Positions 1-8,177 of a stretch of DNA of 64,000 bases are shown here, in pieces. The notes under the pieces are model-generated. The model searched no databases and was not told the DNA's origin. It worked only from the letters and a program-made list of their open reading frames with translations. The position numbers and the translations under genes were made by a program. The DNA is taken from NCBI RefSeq assembly GCF_014884385.1, contig NZ_WKFH01000003.1, positions 2,884,001 through 2,948,000 on the forward strand, given 5' to 3'. This DNA is from Phycobacter azelaicus. GTDB taxonomy: Bacteria > Pseudomonadota > Alphaproteobacteria > Rhodobacterales > Rhodobacteraceae. Positions within the stretch are counted from its first letter, which is position 1. Each line of letters opens with the position of its first letter.

Positions 1-1
1 G

Positions 2-424
2 GTTGCCTATGCAGCGCATTCTGATGGGCTGAAACAGGCGCTGAGCGTGACCGAGAACCTGACCTTCTGGGCCAAGGTGTTTGGCACCGCTTCGATAGTG
101 CCTGCGCTCAAGGCATTTGATCTGATGGGGCTCAAGGATCGACCGGCGGGGGCGCTTTCGGCTGGGCAGAAACGCCGCCTTGGCCTTTCCCGGATGCTTG
201 TGACGGAACGCCCTATCTGGGTAATGGATGAGCCTACGGTGAGCCTTGATACCCGAGCTGTCGCGATGTTCGCAGATGCGGTGCGTGCGCATCTCGGGCA
301 GGGCGGATCGGCCCTGATTGCCACGCATATCGACCTTGGTCTTGATGAGGCGCAGGTGCTGGATGCAGGTGCCTACAAGGCTGCGCTGCCTGCGCTGGAT
401 GATTTCGACGAGGGCTTCTTATGA
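2..424 (+). CDS. ccmA: Heme exporter ATP-binding subunit CcmA (3' part)
   Basis: This is the ATPase of the CcmABCD complex, which loads heme onto the chaperone CcmE during cytochrome c maturation at the inner membrane. The frame is open from base 2, so the start and the Walker A region lie outside the window. What is visible is the ABC signature LSAGQKRR, the Walker B stretch WVMDEPT with its D-loop, and the H-loop ATHID. The stop overlaps the ccmB start (ATGA), as expected for a translationally coupled ccm operon. An internal GTG at 47 is not the real start, because the sequence before it ([15 protein letters not shown]) continues the normal CcmA helical region. Confidence 0.95.
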   Translation, partial: VAYAAHSDGLKQALSVTENLTFWAKVFGTASIVPALKAFDLMGLKDRPAGALSAGQKRRLGLSRMLVTERPIWVMDEPTVSLDTRAVAMFADAVRAHLGQGGSALIATHIDLGLDEAQVLDAGAYKAALPALDDFDEGFL

Positions 425-1077
425 TCGCTCTGCTGACCCGAGATCTGCGCCTTGCGGTACGTGCAGGCGGGGGATTTGGGCTTGGGCTTGCCTTTTTCCT
501 TATCGTGACGGTCATGGTACCCTTTTCCGTGGGGCCGAATTCAGAGCTGTTGACTCGCATCGCACCCGGCGTTTTGTGGCTGGGTGCGCTGCTGTCCTGC
601 CTGTTGTCGCTGGATCGCCTGCTTGCGCTCGATTGGGAGGACGGCTCGTTGGATCTTCTGGCGACCGCTCCCTTGCCTCTGGAGGCGGTGGTGAGCGTAA
701 AGGCGCTCGCGCACTGGATCACCACCGGCCTGCCGCTGGTGCTTGCCGCGCCGGTTCTGGGCGTTCTGCTGAACCTGCCGGAACAGGGGTTTCTTTGGCT
801 TGTCGTCTCGCTGTTCCTGGGCACACCCGCTCTGTCGGTGATCGGCACCTTTGGGGCGGCACTGACTGTGGGGCTGAAGCGGGGCGGGCTTTTGATGTCG
901 CTCCTGGTGATGCCGCTGTATGTGCCGACACTGATCTTCGGCGCCGAGGTGGCCCGGCGCGGCGCCGAGGGCATGGCGGTCGAGACGCCACTGCTCATGC
1001 TGGCGGGTATTTCGGCAGCGGTGATCGCGCTATTGCCCTTTGCCAGCGCGGCGGTCTTGCGTATCAATCTGCGCTAG
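421..1077 (+). CDS. ccmB: Heme exporter membrane subunit CcmB
   Basis: CcmB is the integral membrane partner of CcmA. The 218-residue product has the family's usual length and about six hydrophobic segments, for example residues 18-40, 50-65 and the C-terminal one around 195-215. The start codon overlaps the ccmA stop by four bases. It is followed by ccmC after a 69-base gap, so the order A-B-C-D-G is kept. Nothing unusual is seen. Confidence 0.95.
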   Translation: MIALLTRDLRLAVRAGGGFGLGLAFFLIVTVMVPFSVGPNSELLTRIAPGVLWLGALLSCLLSLDRLLALDWEDGSLDLLATAPLPLEAVVSVKALAHWITTGLPLVLAAPVLGVLLNLPEQGFLWLVVSLFLGTPALSVIGTFGAALTVGLKRGGLLMSLLVMPLYVPTLIFGAEVARRGAEGMAVETPLLMLAGISAAVIALLPFASAAVLRINLR

Positions 1078-1146
1078 GCAGGCTGCGACGAAAGAGCAGG
1101 GCAAGAGAGACTTGAAAACACGGGAGCGGGGAACAAGATAGCCACC

Positions 1147-1878
1147 ATGTCCATCTGGCAATATGCAAATCCGAAAAAATTCCTCACCACCACGGAACGG
1201 GTGATGCCCGTCCTATGGGGCGTCTCAGGCCTGTTGATGGTTGTGGGGCTTATCTGGGGCTTCTTTTTTACGCCTGATGATTTCAGGCAGGGGTCGACAG
1301 TCAAGATCATCTTCCTGCATGTGCCCTCGGCGCTGATGGCGATCAACGCCTGGTTCATGATGCTGGTCGCTTCGTTGATCTGGCTGGTGCGGCGTCACCA
1401 CGTCAGCGCACTTGCGGCCCGGGCGGCAGCACCGGTGGGCGTTGTGATGACGCTCATTGCGCTGGTGACGGGCGCGCTTTGGGGGCAGCCGATGTGGGGC
1501 ACCTGGTGGGCCTGGGATCCGCGCCTGACCTCCTTCCTGGTGCTGTTCCTCTTCTATCTCGGCTACATCGCCCTTTGGGAGGCGATCGAGGACCCTGACA
1601 CTGCTGCCGATCTCACCTCGATCCTGTGTCTTGTCGGCTCGGTCTTTGCGGTGCTTAGCCGCTATGCCGTGAACTTCTGGAATCAGGGGCTGCACCAGGG
1701 GGCGTCGCTCAGCCTCGACAAGGAAGAGAATGTCGCCGATGTATTCTCCAACCCGCTTTATGTCTGCATGGTGGGCTTTGGCCTCTTTTTCATCGCCTTG
1801 GTGTTCTATCGCACCGGAACCGAAATTCGCGCGCGCCGCATCAAGGCGCTGATGGCCCGTGAAAGGATGGAGGCATGA
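1147..1878 (+). CDS. ccmC: Heme-handling membrane protein CcmC
   Basis: CcmC binds heme at the periplasmic face of the inner membrane and hands it to CcmE. The 243-residue product contains the tryptophan-rich signature of the heme-handling family (GQPMWGTWWAWDPRL, about residues 116-130) between hydrophobic helices, and flanking histidines in loops (FLHVPSA near residue 57 and NQGLHQGAS near 182) that match the usual axial ligands. The start ATG has only a weak purine-rich stretch upstream. The stop overlaps the ccmD start. Confidence 0.96.
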   Translation: MSIWQYANPKKFLTTTERVMPVLWGVSGLLMVVGLIWGFFFTPDDFRQGSTVKIIFLHVPSALMAINAWFMMLVASLIWLVRRHHVSALAARAAAPVGVVMTLIALVTGALWGQPMWGTWWAWDPRLTSFLVLFLFYLGYIALWEAIEDPDTAADLTSILCLVGSVFAVLSRYAVNFWNQGLHQGASLSLDKEENVADVFSNPLYVCMVGFGLFFIALVFYRTGTEIRARRIKALMARERMEA

Positions 1879-2036
1879 TGCCCGATCTTGGAAAATATGC
1901 AGAGGCGGTGCTGTCGTCCTATGCCGCCTCGATACTGTTGCTTGTGCTCCTGGTGGTGGTGACGCTCTGGCGCGGCCGCCGGGTGCGCGCCGAAATGGAG
2001 CGGCTGGAACAGGAGCGGATGAAGCGCAATGGCTAA
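1875..2036 (+). CDS. ccmD: Heme exporter small subunit CcmD
   Basis: A 53-residue product with one membrane segment (about residues 17-34, VLSSYAASILLLVLLVVVT) followed by a basic, charged tail (WRGRRVRAEMERLEQERMKR), which is the CcmD pattern. CcmD helps release holo-CcmE from CcmABC. The first of two adjacent ATG codons overlaps the ccmC stop; the second, at 1878, is equally possible. The 3' end overlaps the ccmG start by 8 bases, so it is embedded in the operon. Identified by position and topology, since CcmD sequences are poorly conserved. Confidence 0.9.
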   Translation: MMPDLGKYAEAVLSSYAASILLLVLLVVVTLWRGRRVRAEMERLEQERMKRNG

Positions 2037-2568
2037 GATCTCTCCCCTGATGGCGGTGCCTGTCGTGGTGTTTGCGGGCTTTGTTGGCCTCGCGCTGGTG
2101 GGTATGTTCCGCGAGGATCCCGAAAGCCTACCCTCCGCGCGCGAAGGCCAGCCCGCGCCGCCCGTGGTGCTGCAGGATTTTCCGGGTAAAGACAGCTTTG
2201 ACGACGCCACACTGCGCGATGGCACTGTGAAACTAGTCAATTACTGGGCCAGCTGGTGCGCGCCTTGCCGAGCCGAGCATCCGACGCTGGAGAGCCTCGC
2301 CGCCGAGGGCGTGCCGATCTATGGCGTTAACTATAAGGACCAGCAGGATAATGCGGCTGCTTTCCTTGATGAGTTGGGCGATCCTTACACCGCCATCGGC
2401 CGGGACGAGAAGGGCCGCATGGCACTGGATTGGGGCCTATACGGCGTGCCGGAAACCTACGTGATCGACGGTCAGGGCAAGATCGTGCTGCGCTTTGCTG
2501 GGCCGATTACAAGTTCGGTGGTTGAAAAGACCCTGCGCCCGGCAATGGAAAAAGCGGCTGGGAACTGA
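2029..2568 (+). CDS. ccmG: Periplasmic thiol:disulfide oxidoreductase CcmG/DsbE
   Basis: A membrane-anchored thioredoxin-like protein that keeps apocytochrome c cysteines reduced for heme ligation. The 179 residues begin with one hydrophobic anchor (about 7-27) and carry the redox motif WASWCAPCRAEHP near residue 75. The DsbE-type insert with the acidic GVNYKD stretch is present, and the cis-proline loop is GVPETYVID. It overlaps ccmD by 8 bases and is the last gene of the ccm cluster in the window. Confidence 0.95.
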   Translation: MAKISPLMAVPVVVFAGFVGLALVGMFREDPESLPSAREGQPAPPVVLQDFPGKDSFDDATLRDGTVKLVNYWASWCAPCRAEHPTLESLAAEGVPIYGVNYKDQQDNAAAFLDELGDPYTAIGRDEKGRMALDWGLYGVPETYVIDGQGKIVLRFAGPITSSVVEKTLRPAMEKAAGN

Positions 2569-2689
2569 CGCGTTTCAATGATTTTCCTGAAAGCGCCCGC
2601 TCTTTTCGAGTGTTTTCCGTTTGCCTTTTGCAGCCTCTAGTGCTCCGGTCGCCAGTGGAAATGAGAAAACCGGTGAGCAAGGGGCCAGC

Positions 2690-2926
2690 ATGGACGAAAA
2701 CGAGGTGCGCGGTATTTTTAAAGGCGTAGAGGGGGGGTATCGCGCGTCGTCGGACTTGATCCTGGCGATTGACAGCGTGAAAGACGCCGACGAGCGGCGA
2801 GACCTACGCAGGAAATTTGCTGTACTGATTGCGGACATCGAGAAGAACTTTGTCTACGATTTGTGCAGGGCCTATCCGCAGTATGCCAAGTCAAAGCCCA
2901 CGGCAGAAGGCCCAGAGGGGGCGTGA
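2690..2926 (+). CDS. Small hypothetical protein, 78 residues
   Basis: A small, charged, probably soluble and helical protein (MDENEVRGIFKGVEGGYRAS at its start, many K/E/D/R residues). The ATG at 2690 is chosen because a purine-rich AAGGGG lies about 6 bases upstream and the longer in-frame extension to 2621 has a non-coding look. It sits alone between ccmG and a convergent gene, with its stop only 9 bases from the stop of the minus-strand neighbour. No family is recognised. Coding status rests on codon usage and the convergent fit. Confidence 0.6.
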   Translation: MDENEVRGIFKGVEGGYRASSDLILAIDSVKDADERRDLRRKFAVLIADIEKNFVYDLCRAYPQYAKSKPTAEGPEGA

Positions 2927-2935
2927 ATTGCGACC

Positions 2936-3298
2936 TCACTCAAAAAGCGATAGATCCAGCTTTAGCCCGGTGCCCAGCCAGATCCCATGGTCGCGGTGAT
3001 CGGCCAGCTCGTTGCCTGTTTCGGGGTGGGCAAAGACGATCAGCCCGTCCCGGCTCAGCGCCAGCCAGGGCAGGAGCTGGGCAAACTGTTCGGGGCTGGC
3101 GGTCAGCTGGCAGGACCACATCGGGTGCGGGCCCACAAGCTTGTCATGAACGCGGCCCATTTTGACGCCAAACACCTCTGCCGCGCGCTGGCACAGGACC
3201 AAGGCCTGCTCCACCGTGTCCGCGTTGAAATAGACATGGGCGTGATAGCCGGTGATGCTGTTTGCATCCTTGAACTCAGGGGCTTGCAAATCACTCAT
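2936..3298 (-). CDS. DOPA 4,5-dioxygenase family protein
   Basis: A 120-residue protein of the DOPA dioxygenase-like family (small ferredoxin-like fold, extradiol-type enzymes known from fungi and plants, function in bacteria mostly untested). Visible histidine motifs are YHAHVYF at about 18-24, VGPHPMW in the middle, FAHPETG and the near-terminal DHRDHGIWLG, which is the family's signature. The ATG at 3298 is chosen for the strong ribosome site GAAGGAGG 8 bases upstream; a longer in-frame start at 3370 would run into the acnA terminator. It lies just downstream of acnA on the same strand but behind that terminator. Confidence 0.85.
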   Translation of the reverse strand: MSDLQAPEFKDANSITGYHAHVYFNADTVEQALVLCQRAAEVFGVKMGRVHDKLVGPHPMWSCQLTASPEQFAQLLPWLALSRDGLIVFAHPETGNELADHRDHGIWLGTGLKLDLSLFE

Positions 3299-3337
3299 GC
3301 CGTTTTCCTCCTTCACTGATCCCTCTGATACCCAAAA

Positions 3338-3370
3338 GAAAAGGCGACCCTTTGGGGCCGCCTTTTGCAT
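3338..3370 (-). terminator. Terminator after acnA
   Basis: An imperfect hairpin lies 20-50 bases past the acnA stop: AAAAGGCG on one side and CGCCTTTT on the other, with CCC/GGG continuing the stem around a CTTT loop. A U-rich end follows on the minus strand. It separates acnA from the dioxygenase-like gene. Confidence 0.7.
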
Positions 3371-3388
3371 GTACCTGTGTCGAGAGCC

Positions 3389-6076
3389 TTACGACTTGGC
3401 CAGGTTGCGCAGAACGTAGTGCAGCACGCCGCCGTGTTCGATGTATTCGATCTCGGGTGCTGTATCGATGCGACACTTGAGCGTGATGGTCTTGGTGGTG
3501 CCATCCGCGTAGGTGATGTCGCAAGGCACCTCCTGCTGCGGCTCGATGGTGTCGAGGCCGCGGATCGAGACGGTCTCATCGCCGGTCAGTTTCAGCGACT
3601 TACGGGTATCGCTAGCGGTGAACTCGAACGGAATGACCCCCATGCCAACGAGGTTCGAACGGTGGATTCGCTCGAAGCTTTCGGCGATCACGGCCTTGAC
3701 GCCCAGAAGCGCAGTGCCTTTGGCCGCCCAGTCGCGCGAGGAGCCTGCGCCGTACTGTTCACCACCAAAGACCACCAGCGGAACGCCGGCTTCCTGGTAG
3801 GCCATCGAGGCCTCGTAGACCGAGGTCTGCTCGCCGTTGGGGCCTTTGGTGTAGCCACCTTCAACGCCATCCAGCATCTCGTTCTTGATGCGGATGTTGG
3901 CAAAGGTGCCGCGCATCATGATTTCGTGGTTGCCGCGGCGCGAGCCGTAGGAGTTGAATTCACGCGGGGCCACCTGACGGTCGATCAGGTACTGACCGGC
4001 CGGGGTGGTGGTCGCGAAGGAACCCGCGGGGGAGATGTGGTCGGTGGTGACCATGTCGCCGAGGATCAAGAGCGGCTTTGCACCCTCGATGTTGGAGATG
4101 GTGCCCGGCTCGGTGCCCATGCCCTGGAAGTAGGGCGGGTTCTGGATGTAGGTCGAGGTCGCGGGCCAGTCGTAGGTTTCCGCATCGGTGGTTTCCACCG
4201 CCTGCCACTTTTCATCGCCTTTGAAGACATCGGCGTATTTCGACAGGAAGGCCTCGCGGGTCACGGTTTCCTGCACGAGGTCCGCAACTTCCTGGGTCGA
4301 GGGCCAGATGTCCTTCAGGTAGACATCCTTGCCGTCGGGGGTCTGAGCGATCGGATCGTTTGCCAGATCGATGTCCATGGTGCCTGCCAGCGCATAGGCG
4401 ACAACCAGCGGCGGCGAGGCCAGGTAGTTGGCACGCACATCGGGGCTGATGCGGCCTTCGAAGTTGCGGTTGCCCGAAAGGACCGAGGTCGCCACCAGGT
4501 CGCCTTCGGCAATGGCTTCGGACAGCTCGGGCTGGATCGGGCCGGAGTTGCCGATACAGGTGGTGCAGCCATAGCCGACTAGGTTGAAGCCGACGGCATC
4601 CAGGTGCTCCTGCAGGCCTGCGGCCTCAAGATATTCGGACACCACCTGCGAGCCGGGTGCCAGCGAGGTTTTCACCCAAGGTTTGCGGTTCAGGCCCAGT
4701 TCGTGCGCCTTCTTCGCAACCAGACCCGCGCCGATCATCACGTAGGGGTTGGAGGTGTTGGTGCACGACGTGATCGAGGCGATCACGACCTTGCCGGATT
4801 CCATGGTGTAGTCTTCGCCCTTGACGGCGACTTCTTTACCCATGGGGCGCTTGAAGGTATTTTCCATCTCCTGACGGAAAGCGGCCTGCGCGTTGGTCAG
4901 CGGCACATAGTCCTGCGGGCGCTTGGGACCCGAAATCGCCGGAACGATGCTGCTCATGTCGAGGGACAGGGTGTCGGTATAGACCGGAGCGTAGTCCGCA
5001 TCGCGCCAGAAGCCGTTTTCCTTGGCATAGGCTTCGACCAGCGCGATACGGTCTTCGTCGCGGCCGGTGTTGCGCAGGTAGCGGATGGTTTCCGCATCGA
5101 TCGGGAAGAAGCCGCAGGTTGCGCCATATTCCGGTGCCATGTTGGCGATGGTCGCGCGGTCCGCGAGCGGCAGACGGTCCAACCCTTCGCCGTAGAATTC
5201 GACGAATTTGCCCACTACGCCTTTCTGACGCAGCATTTCAACGACCTTCAGGACCAGGTCTGTGCCGGTGGTGCCTTCGACCATATCGCCGGTCAGCTCG
5301 AAACCGATGACTTCGGGGATCAGCATGGAGATCGGCTGACCCAGCATCGCGGCCTCGGCTTCGATGCCGCCAACACCCCAGCCCAGAACGGCAGCGCCGT
5401 TGACCATGGTGGTGTGGCTGTCGGTGCCCACCAGCGTGTCGGGGTAGGCGACTTCATTGCCGTCCTGATCGGTGTCGGTCCAGATGGTCTGGGCCAGGTA
5501 TTCCAGGTTCACCTGGTGGCAGATGCCGGTTCCGGGGGGGACAACGCGGAAGTTATTGAAGGCGCCCTGACCCCATTTCAGGAACTGGTAGCGCTCCATG
5601 TTGCGCTCATATTCGCGGTCCACGTTCATCTGGAAGGCGCGCGGGTTGCCGAATTCGTCGATCATCACCGAGTGGTCGATGACCAGATCCACCGGGTTCA
5701 GCGGGTTGATCTTCTGAGCATCACCGCCAAGCGCCTTGATACCGTCGCGCATTGCAGCGAGGTCCACAACGGCGGGAACGCCGGTGAAATCCTGCATCAG
5801 AACGCGGGCCGGGCGATAGGCGATCTCGCGCGGGTTCTTGCCACCGTTTGCGCCCCATTCGGCAAAGGCTTTGATGTCTTCCAGAGAGACAGAAAAGCCG
5901 CCGTCCTCGAACCGCAGCATGTTTTCCAGCACGACCTTCAGAGCCGCCGGCAGTTTCGAGAAATCGCCGAGACCCGCTTCGGTGGCTGCGGGGATCGAGT
6001 AGTAGGAAATCGACTTGCCACCGGCGCTGAGCGTGCGGCGCGTCTTGGCATTGTCCTGTCCGACGGTGATAGGCAT
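3389..6076 (-). CDS. acnA: Aconitate hydratase AcnA
   Basis: Catalyses citrate to isocitrate in the TCA cycle using a [4Fe-4S] cluster. At 895 residues it matches the AcnA/IRP1 monomeric class. The cluster cysteines are seen in SITSCTNTSNP (about residue 438) and GYGCTTCIGNSGP (about 504-516), the substrate-binding VGTDSHTTM lies near 217, and the swivel domain carries GAGSSRDWAAKGTAL near 785. A ribosome site (GAGGG) lies about 10 bases before the ATG. It is transcribed away from the DUF1223 gene; a palindrome lies about 100 bases upstream in the shared region. The gene is intact. Confidence 0.98.
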   Translation of the reverse strand: MPITVGQDNAKTRRTLSAGGKSISYYSIPAATEAGLGDFSKLPAALKVVLENMLRFEDGGFSVSLEDIKAFAEWGANGGKNPREIAYRPARVLMQDFTGVPAVVDLAAMRDGIKALGGDAQKINPLNPVDLVIDHSVMIDEFGNPRAFQMNVDREYERNMERYQFLKWGQGAFNNFRVVPPGTGICHQVNLEYLAQTIWTDTDQDGNEVAYPDTLVGTDSHTTMVNGAAVLGWGVGGIEAEAAMLGQPISMLIPEVIGFELTGDMVEGTTGTDLVLKVVEMLRQKGVVGKFVEFYGEGLDRLPLADRATIANMAPEYGATCGFFPIDAETIRYLRNTGRDEDRIALVEAYAKENGFWRDADYAPVYTDTLSLDMSSIVPAISGPKRPQDYVPLTNAQAAFRQEMENTFKRPMGKEVAVKGEDYTMESGKVVIASITSCTNTSNPYVMIGAGLVAKKAHELGLNRKPWVKTSLAPGSQVVSEYLEAAGLQEHLDAVGFNLVGYGCTTCIGNSGPIQPELSEAIAEGDLVATSVLSGNRNFEGRISPDVRANYLASPPLVVAYALAGTMDIDLANDPIAQTPDGKDVYLKDIWPSTQEVADLVQETVTREAFLSKYADVFKGDEKWQAVETTDAETYDWPATSTYIQNPPYFQGMGTEPGTISNIEGAKPLLILGDMVTTDHISPAGSFATTTPAGQYLIDRQVAPREFNSYGSRRGNHEIMMRGTFANIRIKNEMLDGVEGGYTKGPNGEQTSVYEASMAYQEAGVPLVVFGGEQYGAGSSRDWAAKGTALLGVKAVIAESFERIHRSNLVGMGVIPFEFTASDTRKSLKLTGDETVSIRGLDTIEPQQEVPCDITYADGTTKTITLKCRIDTAPEIEYIEHGGVLHYVLRNLAKS

Positions 6077-6174
6077 GTTGGCCTCCCTCTGGATGTGAAA
6101 ATGGGGAATTCGCTGCAGGCTATCTGCAACAGGTTGGCCGTTGTTTCAATAGGGGAAACGCCGCACGGTGCAAT

Positions 6175-6198
6175 TTTTGTATGCAATAGTACACAAAA
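6175..6198. promoter_or_regulatory. Palindrome upstream of acnA, possible operator
   Basis: TTTTGT and ACAAAA are separated by 12 bases, and the inner bases are also partly symmetric (TGCA..AGTA). It lies about 100 bases before the acnA start in the 257-base divergent region shared with the DUF1223 gene. The layout suits a dimeric regulator of the TCA-cycle gene. The regulator cannot be named from the sequence. Confidence 0.4.
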
Positions 6199-6333
6199 CT
6201 TACTTGGGGGACGGGAAACGGGTTTGAAACAGCTCTCAAGAATGATTGATTGGCCTTAGTCACAGGACTGAGATACATGCTGGGCGAATAAAGGCAGATC
6301 CTGTCCTGCCGAGACGAGGACCCATAAGGGACA

Positions 6334-7050
6334 ATGCGAACCATGAAGACGATTGCGGCGCTGGCCAGCCTCCTTTGCCTTGCCTTTCCAGCGGTTTCCG
6401 TTGCCGATCCAGAGCCTGCTCCAGTAGTAGTCGAGCTCTTCACCTCGCAAGGCTGTGCGTCCTGTCCACCGGCGGATGCCCTTATGCATAAGCTCTCTGA
6501 GCGCGACGATGTTCTGGCCCTGGCGTTCCATGTTGATTACTGGGACTATATTGGTTGGAAAGACAGTTTTGCAGACCCCGCCTACACAGCACGTCAAAAA
6601 GCCTATGCTCGTGCGATGGGCCGCAGGATGGTGCATACCCCTCAGATGATCGTGATGGGGCAGGAGGATATTGAGGGCGCCGATCCGCTGAAGCTGGCGG
6701 ATGCCATTGCGCGGCACCGATCGGTCGCAAGCCCAGTTTCACTTTCCCTGCAGGTCAGCGCAACGGCGGTATCTATCTCCGTCCATCCGGTTGACGGGCG
6801 CGTGTCCCCGGCGGCTGTCATCGACGTCATTCGCTTTACGCCGCTCAGGCGCGTCGCGATCAGCCGTGGAGAGCTTGCGGGTCGAACCCTGGATTACGCC
6901 AATATCGTTGAGGACTGGGTGCGTCTGGCAGAATGGGACGGCACGGAACCCGTTTCCTTCTCAGTGCCCTTGCCGGGAGAGCAGTCGCTGGCGGTTCTTG
7001 TTCAGGAAACCGGGAACGGCCCAATCCTGACTGCGGCATCCTTAGACTAG
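6334..7050 (+). CDS. DUF1223 thioredoxin-like secreted protein
   Basis: A 238-residue protein with a clear signal peptide (residues 1-25, cut near VSVADPEP). The mature part opens with VVELFTSQGCASCPPAD, the CxxC-containing signature of the DUF1223 family, whose fold resembles thioredoxin; a role in envelope redox is plausible but unproven. A second ATG three codons in (6343) could also be the start. It is transcribed divergently from acnA and converges on the acyltransferase gene, with a weak hairpin between the stops. Confidence 0.9.
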   Translation: MRTMKTIAALASLLCLAFPAVSVADPEPAPVVVELFTSQGCASCPPADALMHKLSERDDVLALAFHVDYWDYIGWKDSFADPAYTARQKAYARAMGRRMVHTPQMIVMGQEDIEGADPLKLADAIARHRSVASPVSLSLQVSATAVSISVHPVDGRVSPAAVIDVIRFTPLRRVAISRGELAGRTLDYANIVEDWVRLAEWDGTEPVSFSVPLPGEQSLAVLVQETGNGPILTAASLD

Positions 7051-7102
7051 TGCAGACGGCCTTCGGTGCGCGGAAAACGCCACACGCCGAAGCCTTCTGT
7101 CA

Positions 7103-7996
7103 TTACGTAACATAGGGTTTCCAGCGCCGGTGGATCCAGAACCATTGTCCCATATGCTGGCGAATGACGCTTTCGAGATCATCACATATCGCGCGGGTCA
7201 TGGTGATCGGGTCCGAAGCGGGGATCTCTGGGTTGAGCAGAATCTCGAAATCAAGCCCATTTTCCTTGCGTATGCCATAAACCGGGATGAGGGCAGCGCC
7301 ATATTTCAAGGCCAGTTCCGCCGGCACCGTTGATGTGACCGCAGGCTTGCCAAAAAAATCAATCTCTTTTCCGCCATGGGCATGAAGATCGGCCACAATC
7401 GCGATGTTGCCGCCTTTCTTGAGGTGCCTGACCATTTCGACCATACCGCGTTTGCCCTGCTCGAACATGGGCTTGCCGTTGCCCTCGATGGCGCGGACAT
7501 AGTGCGTGTTGAAGTAGGGGTTCGCCATGCGCCGGTACAGGGCGCCCATCGCAAACCCCTTGGCGATCAACCCGGCGCGCGCGGCATCGTAGTTGCCAAA
7601 ATGGCCGGTTACGAGGACGACAGGACGCCCTTCGGCCTGGGCTTGCTCCAGGGCGGCCAGACCCGGTCCTCCGATCGGAGCGGCAGTTGCGCGGCGCAGG
7701 AACGGTGTGCCGGAATAAAGCTCCGCCAGGGTGCGACCGGCATTGTCAGCGACCTCGCCGCAAATCTGATCGACCGCTCCCTCTGTCAGATCCGGGCAGG
7801 TCAGGGCCAGGTTGTCGCGAATGCGGCGTTCGAAACCAACAACAGGCGAAAGCAACCGCACCAGCCGCCCCATACCGCTGACGCGCCAGTGGTACGGCAG
7901 AGCCTGCATGGCGCCAATCAGAGCGCGCAGGAAGATATTGCTGGCAAAATACTTTGCTTTCGCCGGGAGCGAGAGCTCTGAGGCTGCGATAGGCAT
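7103..7996 (-). CDS. Lipid A biosynthesis acyltransferase (LpxL/HtrB family)
   Basis: Transfers a secondary acyl chain to lipid A at the inner membrane. The 297 residues contain the acyltransferase HX4D motif as TGHFGNYDAAR near residue 130, and the downstream family features LYRRMANP and VADLHAHGGKEIDFFG. The C terminus WFWIHRRWK is typical of the LpxL family. Whether it is LpxL or LpxM cannot be told here. No strong ribosome site precedes the ATG. It follows the FliG-like gene on the same strand after 181 bases in which no gene is seen. Confidence 0.92.
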   Translation of the reverse strand: MPIAASELSLPAKAKYFASNIFLRALIGAMQALPYHWRVSGMGRLVRLLSPVVGFERRIRDNLALTCPDLTEGAVDQICGEVADNAGRTLAELYSGTPFLRRATAAPIGGPGLAALEQAQAEGRPVVLVTGHFGNYDAARAGLIAKGFAMGALYRRMANPYFNTHYVRAIEGNGKPMFEQGKRGMVEMVRHLKKGGNIAIVADLHAHGGKEIDFFGKPAVTSTVPAELALKYGAALIPVYGIRKENGLDFEILLNPEIPASDPITMTRAICDDLESVIRQHMGQWFWIHRRWKPYVT

Positions 7997-8177
7997 GAGT
8001 GGAACCGGCCTGCTTGGCTTGGAAATACGCGATGAGTGGCGTCGTGATCAATGTCGGGCACCGCAACATAATCACGCTTTTCCAGAGGTGCAAGCAAGCT
8101 GATTTGCTACCCTTGTCCGCTGCGATTGTGACCGGTTTGAAAGGTCGACAGTTCAAGGGAAAGAAGATCCTTGATCC

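Noticed and set aside
4604..6259. 551-codon frame on the plus strand across aconitase
   Set aside because: It is the antisense shadow of acnA; its composition follows the codon pattern of the real gene and it shows no family motif.
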